Positions 62,750 to 64,000 of a DNA stretch of 64,000 bases are shown here, one piece after another. A program made the translations under genes and the position numbers. The stretch comes from SZUA-36 sp964650905 (GTDB lineage: Bacteria > Pseudomonadota > Gammaproteobacteria > Xanthomonadales > SZUA-36): assembly GCA_964650905.1 (NCBI GenBank), contig CAZYVH010000001.1, forward strand, positions 1 to 64,000, in the 5' to 3' direction. The notes under the pieces are model-generated. The model saw nothing but the letters and a program-made list of their open reading frames with translations. It ran no database searches and was not told the origin of the DNA. Each line of letters begins with the position of its first letter. Within the stretch, counting starts at the first letter, position 1.

Positions 62750-62758
62750 AAAAAAGGC

Positions 62759-62780
62759 ACTTGACTCCGACCCCGGTTTT
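62759..62780. repeat. Half-copy of the TTTACTCTGACCCC repeat family
   Basis: ACTTGACTCCGACCCCGGTTTT resembles the right arm plus flank of the element at 18296-18355 (shared ACTC.GACCCCGGTT). It is located between tRNA-Leu and the convergent gene at 62780. Confidence 0.4.
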
Positions 62781-64000
62781 CACAGATCGCGTGCAATGCG
62801 TATGCCCACGACCGGCCCAAAGGTCTCAGCCTTGGCCGATATCCTGAACGCAGCACGGCTGTCGAGTGGTGCACTGGCCCAGTAGCCACCCCGCACAACC
62901 CTGCGCTTGCACCCCGGGTTGACCCACGCCAGGCCATCCACGGGCGCCTTGGTGTAGTTGTGGTGCCAGCAATCTTCTGTCCATTCAGAAACGTTACCCG
63001 CAATGTCGTGCACCCCGAAGGGGTTAGGTGGGAAAGAACCGGTGGGTGCCGGCCCCCAGTGGGCGTCGCCATATCTGCTGAAATAATTGCTCCACTGTCT
63101 TTTGCCCGGAGAACTATCGCGTTCGCCGGTGAGGTTTTCGACGACTTCAGGGGGTGAGTTTTCACCCCACCAATAATTGCCGATCGCCCCCGCCCTGGCC
63201 ACGTACTCATATTCGGCTTCGCTGGGCAGGCGGTAGCGCTTCCCCGTTTCGAGGGACAGCCACTTGACATAGGCCTGGGCATCAAACCAGTTAACATGTA
63301 ACACTGGCATGTTGGGTTTGGATTTTTTGCCGGTATAGCCATCTTCCCAGCTAACGCCTTTGCGGCGGTTGAGACGACCGGCTGACTCATCATAGATAGT
63401 CGAACTGCCAGCACGCTCGACCGCAGTGCGGTAACCGTTGCTCTCAACGAACAGACGGAATTCTCCGACGCTCACCTCCCTGGCGCCAATCCCGAATCCA
63501 CGTGCGATGGTCACACGGTGCGCCGGTCTCTCATTGTCACGACTGCCCTTGATCGACCCCGTAGTCCCCATCAGGAAACTGCCGGCTGCTATGATGACAA
63601 TCTCCGGCGCCTGGTGACCGGCTCTCAAAAAAGGGTCCGTAATAATCTGACCCGGTTCGAACCCCCCGTAAAACCGTGATTCTTCAAGCCGTGCCCGTAA
63701 GGAATCGACACGATCCGTCTGCCCGCCCAGCGCAATCAGGTCGATAATGCTCAATTCAGCCTGGTCGAAATTGCCTGAATCCATGGCCTGGAGCGCCTTG
63801 TGTTCCAGAGCCTGCGCATATTTTTGATGAAACCTGGCCAGTTGCTGTCTTGCGCTGTCTACCCGCGTCTGATCTTCAAGCACCTTTGCAGCCTCCCGGA
63901 GCCACTCATCGGCCAAATCAAAATCCAATTCCGTGGCAGACTCCAGGGCTCGCTGGATGAGGAGACCCTGGACCTGGGCCAGACCCGATTGCGCCGCACT
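62780..64000 (-). CDS. Formylglycine-generating enzyme (SUMF1/FGE) domain protein, 5' end outside window
   Basis: The frame is open through the window edge, so the gene is partial. A helical N-terminal region (ADEWLREAAKVLEDQTRVDSARQQLARFHQKYAQALEHKALQAMDSGNFDQAELSI) precedes the FGE-sulfatase domain: IIAAGSFLMGTT, ERPAHRVTIARGFGIGAREVSVGEF, PVLHVNWFDAQAYVKWLSLETGKRYRLPSEAEYEYVARAG, NPFGVHDIAGNVSEWTEDCW and RVVRGGYW...FRISAK. These are standard features of the SUMF1 family, which includes sulfatase-activating enzymes and many non-sulfatase members acting in regulation or cofactor chemistry. The upstream part may hold a kinase or other domain. The substrate is not predictable. Confidence 0.85.
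   Translation of the reverse strand, partial: SAAQSGLAQVQGLLIQRALESATELDFDLADEWLREAAKVLEDQTRVDSARQQLARFHQKYAQALEHKALQAMDSGNFDQAELSIIDLIALGGQTDRVDSLRARLEESRFYGGFEPGQIITDPFLRAGHQAPEIVIIAAGSFLMGTTGSIKGSRDNERPAHRVTIARGFGIGAREVSVGEFRLFVESNGYRTAVERAGSSTIYDESAGRLNRRKGVSWEDGYTGKKSKPNMPVLHVNWFDAQAYVKWLSLETGKRYRLPSEAEYEYVARAGAIGNYWWGENSPPEVVENLTGERDSSPGKRQWSNYFSRYGDAHWGPAPTGSFPPNPFGVHDIAGNVSEWTEDCWHHNYTKAPVDGLAWVNPGCKRRVVRGGYWASAPLDSRAAFRISAKAETFGPVVGIRIARDL

Overview
The window is about 64 kb of a bacterial chromosome, most likely from a gammaproteobacterium. The evidence is a complete Ccm system I cytochrome c maturation operon, a yajC-secD-secF/tgt/queA cluster, suhB back to back with trmJ, glutathione-based formaldehyde oxidation, an RND efflux pair, and a LiuR-type MerR regulator next to a fused acyl-CoA mutase. 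I cannot name the genus. Five runs of exactly 100 N (16264-16363, 18511-18610, 20507-20606, 26389-26488, 28608-28707) are scaffold gaps of unknown true length, so the window is a draft or metagenome-derived scaffold and reading frames across these gaps are not reliable.

Layout. 1-2.9 kb is a decayed region: a frameshifted class 3 lipase, an intact DUF5131 (phage Gp37/Gp68-like) radical SAM protein, and a mosaic of gene fragments (TcmP C-terminus, internal Mut7-C fragment, a deleted scrap of a mutase C-terminus, IS256-type transposase N-terminus). 2.9-13.1 kb is the most striking locus: a secreted beta-helix protein divergent from a seven-gene operon encoding a DUF3450 protein, a TtpC-like ExbB, a second ExbB, ExbD, TonB, a TPR protein and a large TonB-dependent receptor. 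The 220-bp divergent promoter region carries well-formed tandem Pho boxes facing both ways, each 10 bp from a -10 hexamer. This points to a phosphate-starvation-controlled, self-contained TonB transport or secretion system. 13.1-25.2 kb holds acyl-CoA metabolism: a LiuR-like regulator translationally coupled to an IcmF-type mutase whose linker carries an in-frame tandem repeat derived from a dispersed palindrome, then a GST, an M16 lipoprotein peptidase, a thiolase, a short-chain dehydrogenase and an MscS channel. 25.2-29.6 kb has frmA-frmB and then a radical SAM protein resembling the tetraether-synthase/MJ0619 family with a methyltransferase partner. 29.7-33.8 kb carries vapBC with a clear operator, a thioredoxin-like protein, an alkyltransferase-like protein (PWHR instead of PCHR), a flavin-binding protein, trmJ and suhB. 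33.9-40.1 kb is queA - methyltransferase - tgt - yajC - secD - secF on the minus strand. 40.1-47 kb has kynureninase, a 1.4-kb-residue-scale subtilisin and glutathione reductase. 47.2-53.9 kb is ccmABCDEFGHI. 53.9-64 kb has a 164-bp MITE-like element, a TPR-sulfotransferase, an RND pump, a TrmB-like methyltransferase, metX, tRNA-Leu(CAA) and a truncated formylglycine-generating-enzyme-type protein.

How they work together. The Pho-box locus forms one proposed unit: TonB/ExbB/ExbD energise the receptor, the TPR and DUF3450 proteins probably organise the complex in the periplasm, and the beta-helix protein is a candidate substrate or surface partner. The Sec and queuosine genes, the Ccm genes and the frm genes are conventional pathways. 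Several small repeats (the GATCCCGG...CCGGGATGAC palindrome, the TTTACTCTGACCCC repeat and the MITE) sit mostly between convergent genes; one has entered the icmF reading frame.
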